Source of the DNA: Castellaniella sp035707805
GTDB taxonomy: Bacteria; Pseudomonadota; Gammaproteobacteria; Burkholderiales; Burkholderiaceae_B
NCBI GenBank assembly: GCA_035707805.1
Contig: DASSTS010000029.1
Location: forward strand, 3,563 to 67,562
DNA length: 64,000 nucleotides
Direction: 5' to 3'
The notes beneath the pieces are model-generated. The model made no database searches. It saw nothing but the letters and a program-made list of their open reading frames with translations, and was not told the DNA's origin. Made by a program: the position numbers and the translations under genes. Of the stretch, positions 17,219-24,510 are shown piece by piece. Position 1 is the stretch's first letter. The number at the start of each line of letters is the position of its first letter.

Positions 17219-19230
17219 GTGCGTCGCACCGCGATCAGGGTAATGTCGTCAAAGGGATCGGCGCCGTCCGTGAAGCCATGCACGTCGTCCAGCAGCCGCC
17301 GGGCCAGTTCGGCGGTGTCGCCGGCGGCGTCGGCCACGCGGGCCAGCATGCGCGCCTCGCCGTACTGCTCGCCGCCCGGATTGGTCGCGTCGGTGACGCC
17401 GTCCGTGTAGCCGAACAGAGTGTCGCCCGGCATCAGGCGGTCGTCCAGCCGTCCGTAGTGCAGGTCCTCCTGCACGCCGCAGGCCGGGCCGCTGCGGCCG
17501 GGCAGCAGCCGCACCGCGCCGTCGGCGCCGATCACGGCCGGCGGCGGATGCCCGGCATTGGCCCAGGCCAGCTCGCCCGTCGCCAGGTCCAGGATTCCCA
17601 GCAGCAGGGTCACGAACATCATGTTGGGATTGTTCTCCGACAGGCGGTTGTTGATCCGCTGCAGGATCAGGGCCGGATCGGTCTCGTCTTCCGCCGTGGC
17701 GCGGATCAGCGTCCGGGTGACGGCCATGAAGAGCGCCGCCGGCACGCCCTTGCCGGACACGTCGCCGATGGCGAAGCACAGGCGGCCGTCGGCCAGGGTG
17801 AAATAGTCGTACAGGTCGCCGCCGACCTCCTTGGCCGGCTGGATCTCGGCATGCAGGTCCACCTGCCGCAGGACGGCCACCGGCAGGGGCACGGGCAGCA
17901 GCCCCATCTGGATGGCCCGGGCGATGTTCAGCTCGCTCTCGAACCGCTCGCGGGCCGAGGTCTCCTGCATCAGGCGGGCGACGTTCTCGCCCAGCTTGCG
18001 CTGCATGAACAGGAAGGACGCGGCCAGGCGGCCGACCTCGTCGGGATGGCGTTCCGGCAGCCGGGCGACCTGTTCGGGCGGCTCGGCGGGCGCGGTGAGG
18101 TCCTGTTCGGGCAGGCTGCGGGCATAGCGGGTCAGCGTGTCCAGCGGGCGGCTGATGCGGGTCGCCAGGTACCAGGCCAGCGCCAGCGCGACCAGCAGGG
18201 TGCCGGCGAAGATCAGCGCCTGGCGGTGGATCAGGTGCCGCGCCGGCGCGGTCAGGTCGTCGCGCGGCACCGCCGCCGCCAGCGTCCAGCCCAGCGGCCG
18301 GTAGTGGACGGCCTGGACCAGCCAGGGCGAGCCCCCGCCCTCCGGCGCGACAGTGTGCATCCCGGAGGGGCGCTGGCGCAGCGTGTCGCCCAGGGGCTTG
18401 CCGGTGTCGGGATCGGTGGCCTGCAGCAGGCCGCCGTGCCGGGCGGGCGGCGGGACGATCAGGTGGCCGTCATCGGCCAGGACGAAGAGAAAGCCGGATT
18501 GCGCCAGGGTCAGGCTGGACAGCGAGGCCCGGATCGCGGCTTCCATCCGTGATCGTTGCTCGCGGACCTGTTCGAGGATCCCTTGCGCGTTGCCGGAGAT
18601 GGCCAGCGTCCAGTCCCAGGGCCGGAAGTCGCTGAAATAGGCGTAGCGGGTCTCCAGGCGCTGGCCGGCAGCGTCGGCCGCCGGCGCCGTCCACCGGTAC
18701 AGCGCGAATCCGTGCCCGGCATACAGGCTTTCCTCGCGCAGCGCCTGGGCCAGGGGCCGGCCCTTGATGTCGCTGACCCCGCTGAGGTCCATGCCGATCA
18801 TGGGCTCCAGGCCGCTGGCCAGCACCTTGCCGTGGGCGTCGTAGACGAAGGCATAGCGCTGTTCGCCCAGCTGCAGGCGGTTGATCCAGGCGGCCGCCAG
18901 CCGCCGGGCCGCGTCGGCCGACAGGATGCCGCGCTCGGCCATGGCCGCGTAGCCGGCCAGCACGGACTGCAGAGTGGCGCCCAGCTCCATGAGCTGGGCC
19001 CGGCCCGTGCGCACGCTGCGGATCTTGTCGTCGAGCAGGGCGCCCCAGCGCGCCTCGGTGTCGCGCAGCGCCAGCTGCAGGGCGTTGTCCACCGCGTGGC
19101 GCTCGCTGGCCTCGACCGTGCGCGTGACGTCGCGCTGGGTCACGGGCATGACGGCGCCGGCCACCACGAGCAGAAGCCCGAGGGCAGCCAGGAAGATCTT
19201 GCCGCGCAAGGACCGGGCAGGGATACGCAT
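17215..19230 (-). CDS. btrU: Membrane PP2C-type phosphatase with Cache and HAMP domains (BtrU-like)
   Basis: 671 residues. An N-terminal transmembrane helix (about 10-30) precedes a large periplasmic double-Cache sensor region, including AYFSDFRPWDWTLAISGNA. A second helix (about 337-355) and a HAMP linker follow, then a SpoIIE/RsbU phosphatase domain from about residue 430. Metal-binding motifs are intact: GGDLYDYF near 470, FAIGDVSGKGVPAALFM near 485, GYTDGVTDATN near 605 and the terminal DDITLIAV. In Bordetella, BtrU dephosphorylates BtrV and is needed for type III secretion. The btrW- and btrV-like genes lie in this window, which supports the same role. It is divergent from the sensor-MFS gene. 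Confidence 0.85.
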   Translation of the reverse strand: MRIPARSLRGKIFLAALGLLLVVAGAVMPVTQRDVTRTVEASERHAVDNALQLALRDTEARWGALLDDKIRSVRTGRAQLMELGATLQSVLAGYAAMAERGILSADAARRLAAAWINRLQLGEQRYAFVYDAHGKVLASGLEPMIGMDLSGVSDIKGRPLAQALREESLYAGHGFALYRWTAPAADAAGQRLETRYAYFSDFRPWDWTLAISGNAQGILEQVREQRSRMEAAIRASLSSLTLAQSGFLFVLADDGHLIVPPPARHGGLLQATDPDTGKPLGDTLRQRPSGMHTVAPEGGGSPWLVQAVHYRPLGWTLAAAVPRDDLTAPARHLIHRQALIFAGTLLVALALAWYLATRISRPLDTLTRYARSLPEQDLTAPAEPPEQVARLPERHPDEVGRLAASFLFMQRKLGENVARLMQETSARERFESELNIARAIQMGLLPVPLPVAVLRQVDLHAEIQPAKEVGGDLYDYFTLADGRLCFAIGDVSGKGVPAALFMAVTRTLIRATAEDETDPALILQRINNRLSENNPNMMFVTLLLGILDLATGELAWANAGHPPPAVIGADGAVRLLPGRSGPACGVQEDLHYGRLDDRLMPGDTLFGYTDGVTDATNPGGEQYGEARMLARVADAAGDTAELARRLLDDVHGFTDGADPFDDITLIAVRRT

Positions 19231-19319
19231 CGGAAGGATGGGAAAGGGTTGGGCACTGCAAATTACTTCAATTGTAAAATCTCGTCTACCCTGAGCCGGA
19301 TGGACCTTGCGCCGCCCCT

Positions 19320-21749
19320 ATGAGTCTCTCCTTTTTCCGCCGGATTCCCGGCGCCGTGCGCCGCCGTCCGGTCCTGGAAGTCACGCTGGCCTGCCTGACC
19401 GTCCTGCTGTTCGCCCAGGCGCTGATCGGGGCGCTCAGCCTCTCGGCGCTGTACCGCCTGAACGCCGACATGACCGCCGACCGGGTCGAGGTCGAGGTGC
19501 GGCAGATGGCGGCCGGCATCGAGAACGGCCTGCGGCTGGGCAAGCCCCTGGGGCAGTTCTTCGGCCTGGGGCGCCTGCTGGAGCAGCGCCTCTCGGAGCT
19601 GGACGATGCCCAGGGCGCGGCGGTGCTGCTGGCCGACGGGCGGCCCGTCATCGGGCGCGGCCCGGCCATCGCGCAGGCCGGGGCGCTGGCCCGGGCCGTG
19701 GCCGATGCGGCGGCGCCCCTGCCGTACGGCTTTTCGCGGCGCGCGCACGGCGCGGTCGCGCGGGTGGACAAGCACACGGTCGCGGTCGCGGTGCCGCTGG
19801 CCGACGCGGCCGGCCTGCAGGGCGTCGCGGTGCTGGCCGTGCGCCCCGATGCCGCGGCCAGCCGGTCCTTCATCTTGCGCAACCTGGCGGTGCTGCTGGC
19901 CGTGACCGCGGCGGCCGGCCTGGGGCTGGCGGCCGTCTACCGCTTCCTCATCCCGCCGCAGCGGCTGATTTCGGGCGGACGGACGCATTTCCTCCTGCCG
20001 CTGGCCGCCCTGATGCTGGCCCAGGGGCTGTACGCCGCGCACACGATCCACACCTTCCGGGCGGTCTCGCTGCAGGTCACCCGCAGCAACGCGGAGGTCC
20101 TGGCGCAGGGCCTGCGCAACGACCTGGACCGCGTCCTGGGCTACGGCATCGCCATCGACCGTCTGCGCGGCGTGGAGGCGCCCTTCACCCGGCTGGCGGC
20201 GACCTTCCCGGTGATCCGGTCCATCGACCTGCTGGGCCCGGACGGCCGGGTGCTGAACCGCGCCGGCGCCCAGGGACCGCTGCCGCCGGGGCCCGCCCTG
20301 GACGAGTCGGGTCCGATGGCGCTGTCGCTGCCGCTGTCCGGCGGCCGGGACGGACCCTCGCCGGGACGCCTGGTCCTGCACCTCGATGACGGCGTGATCG
20401 CCGCCGGCGTGCGCGCCCGGGTCATCGATGCGCTGACGGTGATTGCGGTCGCCCTGGTGGCGGCCGTGGAAATGCTGATGCTGCTGTCCCTGCTGCTGCG
20501 CCGCTCCGGCGACGACCGGGCCGGCGTGATCGGGCGTGTCGGCCGCCCTGTGATGTTCGGCTTCCTGTTCGCCTGGGCCTTGCCGCTGGGCTTCCTCCCG
20601 CTCTACGCCCGCAGCCTGCCGGACGGCGGCCTGCCGCTGCCGCCGAACCTGTTGATGGCCCTGCCCATTTCGGTGGAAATGGGCTGCGGGCTGCTGGCGG
20701 CGCTGCTGGCGGGCGGCCTGACGGACCGCCGGGGCTGGCAGGTGCCGGTGCTCTCCGGGCTGGCGGTCTGCGGCCTGGGCTTTGCGGCCTGCGCGGCGGC
20801 GCCGGACCTGCCCTGGTTCACGGCGGCGCGCGGCCTCGTCGGCCTGGGCTACGGCCTGGCCTGGATGGGCCTGCAGGGCTTCGTCGTGACGCGCAGCGCC
20901 GCGCCGTATCGCGGCCGCAACATGAGCAGTCTCGTGGCCGGCCTGTTCGCCGGCCACCTGACCGGCGCCGCCGTGGGCGCCATGCTGATGGAGCAACTGG
21001 GCTTTCGCGCCGTGTTCCTGGTGGGGCTGGGCATGCTGGCGCTGCCGCTGCTGGGGGTGCTGGTCCTGATGCGCCCCTATCGCGGGCAGGCCGTGGACGC
21101 CGCGCCGATGGGGCCGGCGCCCGCATCGGCGGCGGCTCCACTGCGCCGCGCCGGGCTGGCCCGGACCCTGCGCCTGCTCTTCACCCGGGATTTCGGCCTG
21201 CTGCTGCTGGGCAGCGTCATTCCGTTTTCCGTGGCCCAGGTCGGTCTGCTGTCCTACGCCCTGCCGCTGTACCTGGACGCGCAGGGCGCGGCCGCCTCCA
21301 GCGTGGGCCGCATCCTGATGATCTACGGCCTGTGCGTGATCTACCTGGGGCCCTGGATGGGCCGCATGGCGGACCGGTCGGCGGCCAAGAAACTCTGGAT
21401 TGCCGCCGGGGGGCTCGTCGGCAGCCTGGGCCTGCTGGGACTGTATTTCGATTCCGGCCTGGGCGCCGCGGCGCTGGCCGTGTTCCTGCTGGCGCTCGCC
21501 AGCTGCCTGGCGGGGGCCGCGCAGTCGCCCTACATGCTGGCCCTGCCGGACGTCCAGCGCTACGGCGCGGCCGGGGCGACCAGCGTGCTGCGGGCCGCGG
21601 ACAAGCTCGGCCAGATGGCGGGGCCCCTGATCGTGGGGATGCTGTTCGGCACGGCCGGCATGGGGGCGGGCCTGGCCCTGACCGGCCTGATCTACCTGGC
21701 GGCCACGGTACTGTTCCTGGCCTTTGCCCCGCTCAGGTCGCCGGCGTGA
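19320..21749 (+). CDS. Sensor-domain/MFS transporter fusion protein
   Basis: 809 residues, about twice a normal MFS carrier. The N-terminal half (about 1-400) looks like a sensor: a transmembrane helix at 20-42, an extracytoplasmic segment, further helices near 190-240 and a second extracytoplasmic segment with LLGPDGRVLNRAG, resembling a Cache-type module. The C-terminal half (about 405-805) carries about twelve helices and MFS-like loops (GGLTDRRGWQVPVLSGL, GRMADRSAAKKLW). It is divergent from the btrU-like gene, 90 bases away. It may sense or export a small molecule; no substrate is evident. Its 3' end overlaps convergent alr by 17 bases. Confidence 0.75.
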   Translation: MSLSFFRRIPGAVRRRPVLEVTLACLTVLLFAQALIGALSLSALYRLNADMTADRVEVEVRQMAAGIENGLRLGKPLGQFFGLGRLLEQRLSELDDAQGAAVLLADGRPVIGRGPAIAQAGALARAVADAAAPLPYGFSRRAHGAVARVDKHTVAVAVPLADAAGLQGVAVLAVRPDAAASRSFILRNLAVLLAVTAAAGLGLAAVYRFLIPPQRLISGGRTHFLLPLAALMLAQGLYAAHTIHTFRAVSLQVTRSNAEVLAQGLRNDLDRVLGYGIAIDRLRGVEAPFTRLAATFPVIRSIDLLGPDGRVLNRAGAQGPLPPGPALDESGPMALSLPLSGGRDGPSPGRLVLHLDDGVIAAGVRARVIDALTVIAVALVAAVEMLMLLSLLLRRSGDDRAGVIGRVGRPVMFGFLFAWALPLGFLPLYARSLPDGGLPLPPNLLMALPISVEMGCGLLAALLAGGLTDRRGWQVPVLSGLAVCGLGFAACAAAPDLPWFTAARGLVGLGYGLAWMGLQGFVVTRSAAPYRGRNMSSLVAGLFAGHLTGAAVGAMLMEQLGFRAVFLVGLGMLALPLLGVLVLMRPYRGQAVDAAPMGPAPASAAAPLRRAGLARTLRLLFTRDFGLLLLGSVIPFSVAQVGLLSYALPLYLDAQGAAASSVGRILMIYGLCVIYLGPWMGRMADRSAAKKLWIAAGGLVGSLGLLGLYFDSGLGAAALAVFLLALASCLAGAAQSPYMLALPDVQRYGAAGATSVLRAADKLGQMAGPLIVGMLFGTAGMGAGLALTGLIYLAATVLFLAFAPLRSPA

Positions 21750-22854
21750 ACGGCACCCGCGCCGTCAGGCAGGTCAGCAGTTCCGCCGCGATGGTCGAGG
21801 CGCCGGCCGCCACCCGCTCGACGGGCAGGCCCTCGCCCCACAGCGTGACCTCGGCGCCGGGGCGCACGTCGTCCATCCCGGCCAGATCGATGGCCAGGGT
21901 GTCCATGCTGGGCCGGCCCAGCAGGCGGCTCATCCGCCCGTCCGCCAGCCGCACCGGGGTGCCCGTGCCGGCGTGGCGTGGGTAGCCGTCGGCGTAGCCG
22001 CAGGCCACCAGGCCGACGCGCGTGTCCTGGGGCGCGATGTACGCGCCCCCGTAGCCCAGGCTGGTCCCGGCCCGCAGCAGCACGATGGCGGTCAGGCGGG
22101 CGGCCAGCGTCATGGCGGGGACCAGACCCAGGTCCGGACCGGTGACGCCGGGCAGCGGGCTGACGCCGTACAGCGTGATGCCGGGGCGCGCCCAGTGGGT
22201 CGCGGCGGCGTGGGACGGATGCAGCAGCAAGGCGGCGGAATTGCAGCTCGAGACGGGACCGGGCAGGCCGCGCACGGCCTGCATGAAGCGGGCCTCGGCC
22301 TCGGCGATGCCGCCTTCCTCCTCGGCGCGGGCGTAGTGATTGAGATGGCCGATGGCGCCGACGTGTCCCCGGGCCGCCAGCGTCGCCGCATGGGCGTGGG
22401 CGCGGGAATAGTCCGCATCGTCGAAGCCGCCCAGGTGCGTGTCGCCGGCATAGCGCAGCCACAGGGCCGGCGGCGCGGCCGGCCGTGTGCGCGCCAGCCA
22501 GAGCAGCTGTTCGGCGTGGCTGATGACGAGGTGGATCCCCGGCAGCGTCAGGGCGTGGACCTCGCCCGCGCCCAGCAGGCCCGCATGCACCAGGATCGGG
22601 CCGCACCAGCCGCGCCGGCGGCAGGCGCCGGCATCGGCCAGGGTCTGGACGCTGATGCCGTCGGCCTCGGAGAGGCCCGGCAGCACGCGCGACAGGCCGT
22701 GGCCGTAGGCGTCGGCCTTGGCCGTCGCCCAGATGCGCGTGGCCGCGCCCGCCAGCCGCTGGCGCAACTGCGACAGGTTGTGCGCGACGGCGCGCGCGTC
22801 GATGTGCGCGCGGATGCGGTCGGAGTCGTCGAGCAGGCGGACGGAAGGCGTCAT
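21733..22854 (-). CDS. alr: Alanine racemase
   Basis: 373 residues from the ATG at 22854; an in-frame GTG at 22863 would add three residues. The PLP-binding lysine sits in WATAKADAYGHGL near residue 40, and the second catalytic block is RPGITLYGVSPL. The C-terminal PSMDTLAIDLAG matches the family motif. The enzyme supplies D-alanine for peptidoglycan or catabolises L-alanine. It lies between T3SS regulatory genes but is probably an unrelated housekeeping gene. Confidence 0.93.
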   Translation of the reverse strand: MTPSVRLLDDSDRIRAHIDARAVAHNLSQLRQRLAGAATRIWATAKADAYGHGLSRVLPGLSEADGISVQTLADAGACRRRGWCGPILVHAGLLGAGEVHALTLPGIHLVISHAEQLLWLARTRPAAPPALWLRYAGDTHLGGFDDADYSRAHAHAATLAARGHVGAIGHLNHYARAEEEGGIAEAEARFMQAVRGLPGPVSSCNSAALLLHPSHAAATHWARPGITLYGVSPLPGVTGPDLGLVPAMTLAARLTAIVLLRAGTSLGYGGAYIAPQDTRVGLVACGYADGYPRHAGTGTPVRLADGRMSRLLGRPSMDTLAIDLAGMDDVRPGAEVTLWGEGLPVERVAAGASTIAAELLTCLTARVPFTPAT

Positions 22855-22930
22855 GCGGATCACGGATCTGGCTGGAGGTCCCGATTCAGTACCCGAATGC
22901 GCCCCCGCGGTTCCGTCCGGGCCGCGTCTT

Positions 22931-23356
22931 TCACGCGGGCCGCAGGGTCATGGTCAGGCAGTTCCAGCCGTCTTCGCGCCGGTAGTCCAGCGAATCCAGA
23001 TAGTGCAGCATCAGCCGCACGCCATGCCCGCCGATCCGCGCCTCGTCGAGGCAGGCGACCAGGGGCGGCGGGTCGCCCGCGGTGGGATCGTAGGGCTGGC
23101 CGTTGTCGCGCAGCTCGAGCCGGATGTCCTCGCCCTCGATGCGGCAGGACACGGTGATGGCCGGTTCGGCCGCGGCCGGCTGGCCGAAGGCGTAGGACAC
23201 CACGTTGGTGAGGGCCTCGTCCAGGGACAGGGTCAGCCCGAAGGTGGTGCGCGGCCCCCAGCCCCGGCGCTCGGCCAGGGACTCGATCCATTCCAGCGCC
23301 AGCGGCACCGCCCGGCTGTCGGCGGGCAGGGCGAGCGTGTCTTGGCTGTCCGGCAT
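22931..23356 (-). CDS. btrW: Serine-kinase/anti-sigma factor of partner switch (BtrW/RsbW-like)
   Basis: 141 residues from the ATG at 23356, chosen for GAGG five bases upstream; an ATG at 23380 would add 8 residues. It is a GHKL ATPase (HATPase_c_2) with an N-box DEALTNVVSYAF near 46-57, G1 box DNGQPYD near 84-90 and G2 box GGHGVRLML near 109-117. RsbW/SpoIIAB-type proteins phosphorylate an antagonist and otherwise bind a target. In Bordetella, BtrW controls type III secretion activity through BtrV. The antagonist gene is at about 60.3 kb and the phosphatase gene at about 17-19 kb. Confidence 0.85.
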   Translation of the reverse strand: MPDSQDTLALPADSRAVPLALEWIESLAERRGWGPRTTFGLTLSLDEALTNVVSYAFGQPAAAEPAITVSCRIEGEDIRLELRDNGQPYDPTAGDPPPLVACLDEARIGGHGVRLMLHYLDSLDYRREDGWNCLTMTLRPA

Positions 23357-23383
23357 GGATCCCTCGCGCTGTGGGGTCATGGA

Positions 23384-23407
23384 GTCATCGGGTCATCGGG
23401 TCATCGG
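23384..23407. repeat. Three tandem copies of an octamer
   Basis: GTCATCGG occurs three times head to tail between the BtrW-like gene and the lipoprotein gene. The last unit contains the lipoprotein stop codon. The tract is short, but a change in copy number would alter the end of the lipoprotein gene and the spacing before the btrW-like start. Confidence 0.7.
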
Positions 23408-23928
23408 GAGGCGTCGCCCCGGATCCGGGCGGCCAGGTCGGCCGCCACGGCGGCCGAGGGCACCTCGAAGGCCAGGATGCCGTGGTCCAGCGGCCCGGCG
23501 ATGCGGGGCGCCGCCACCAGCTCGCGGCCGATGACCAGGGCCAGCAGGCTGCCGACATTGTCGCGGCTGACGGCGCCCAGGCGCTCGGCGCCGGCCGGCG
23601 TCAGGCGCAGGCCGACGAAATGCCCGCCCTGGCGGTCGGACAGGGCGGCGGCGTCGGTCAGGTCCTCGCGGCCGAGGATGGGGCGGGAATGCAGGTAGAT
23701 CGCGCCGGCCGGGACCTGCACCGCCACCAGGCCGCTGCCAGGGGCGGACTGGGCGAGATAGATGGCGACCGGCTGCACGACGCGGGCGTCGCCGTTGGCG
23801 GCCTCGTCGCCTGCGCCGGCCGTCGACGGGGAGGATTGCCGGGACGCCGAGGGCAGGTTCTGGCATCCCGACAGGATCAGCAGGGCGGACAGCAGGGCGG
23901 GCAGGAAGGCGCGGGTAGTCAGGTGCAT
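23401..23928 (-). CDS. Lipoprotein with SecD P1-head-like domain
   Basis: 175 residues from the ATG at 23928. A lipoprotein signal peptide (FLPALLSALLILSGC) places the acylated cysteine near residue 20. After a low-complexity linker, residues about 60-170 (AGAIYLHSRPILGREDLTDA, FVGLRLTPAGAERLGAVSRDNVG, VIGRELVAAPRIAGPL) resemble the periplasmic P1 head subdomain of SecD. Stand-alone copies of this domain occur in envelope lipoproteins of unknown role. It lies directly upstream of the btrW-like gene on the same strand, so the two may be co-transcribed. A longer frame to 24021 lacks a signal sequence at its start and is not preferred. Confidence 0.7.
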   Translation of the reverse strand: MHLTTRAFLPALLSALLILSGCQNLPSASRQSSPSTAGAGDEAANGDARVVQPVAIYLAQSAPGSGLVAVQVPAGAIYLHSRPILGREDLTDAAALSDRQGGHFVGLRLTPAGAERLGAVSRDNVGSLLALVIGRELVAAPRIAGPLDHGILAFEVPSAAVAADLAARIRGDASR

Positions 23929-23996
23929 GGTGTGGTGGCCAGGTACGGCTGGGGCAGGGTGGAAACCGGCCGCCGCGCGACGGGCGCCGCCCGGCG

Positions 23997-24024
23997 GGAA
24001 CCATTGCCGCGGACGCGTCACTCA
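23997..24024 (+). promoter_or_regulatory. ECF/Hrp-box-like promoter for Fic-effector operon
   Basis: GGAACC, a 16-base spacer, then CACTCA, with the chaperone ATG 48 bases downstream. The element matches the Hrp-box pattern (GGAACC, 15-17 bases, CCACNNA) of HrpL-type ECF sigma factors except for the first C. The same arrangement recurs before other T3SS genes in this window. Confidence 0.7.
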
Positions 24025-24072
24025 GCAGTCAATCGGCGAACGATGGCGCCGCCGTCACCGGAGACTATACAC

Positions 24073-24510
24073 ATGGACCGTAGCCAAGCCAATGCCCACA
24101 TTGCCCAATTGGGGCAGGTGCTGGGCCTTCCCGATCTGGCGCTCGACGAGGAAGGGGTCTGCATGCTGGCCCTGGGCGACGACGAGCTTTTCGTGACCCT
24201 GGGACTGGACGCCATGGGAGGCCTGCGCCTCATGATCTGCCTGGACGACGTCGTCCCCGAGGGCGGCCAGCTGGCCGAGCTGCTGGTCGAGAACTTCTCC
24301 CCCGCCCGCACCGAGGGCGGCGCCTTCGCGCTGCTGCCCGAGACCGGCGCGCTGGTCCTGCACCGGCGCTGCGGCGCCGAAGAATTCATGGCGGGCGGCC
24401 TGGCCGACGTCGTGGCGGGCCTGGCCCGCGTGGCGCGGCACTGGCGCGCCCGCCTGCAGGCGCCGCAAGCCCCGCAAGAGGCGCATTCCTTCCTGGGAGA
24501 TCGGGCATGA
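24073..24510 (+). CDS. CesT-family T3SS effector chaperone
   Basis: 145 residues from the ATG at 24073 (GGAG nine bases upstream). The protein is small and acidic, with the CesT/Tir-chaperone fold pattern: an N-terminal helix (AHIAQLGQVLGLPDLALDEEGVCMLALGDD), a beta-sheet core, and a C-terminal helix (GLADVVAGLARVARHWRARL). The stop overlaps the start of the downstream Fic-motif effector (ATGA), the usual chaperone-effector pairing. It should bind the N-terminus of that effector in the cytoplasm and deliver it to the export apparatus. Confidence 0.85.
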   Translation: MDRSQANAHIAQLGQVLGLPDLALDEEGVCMLALGDDELFVTLGLDAMGGLRLMICLDDVVPEGGQLAELLVENFSPARTEGGAFALLPETGALVLHRRCGAEEFMAGGLADVVAGLARVARHWRARLQAPQAPQEAHSFLGDRA

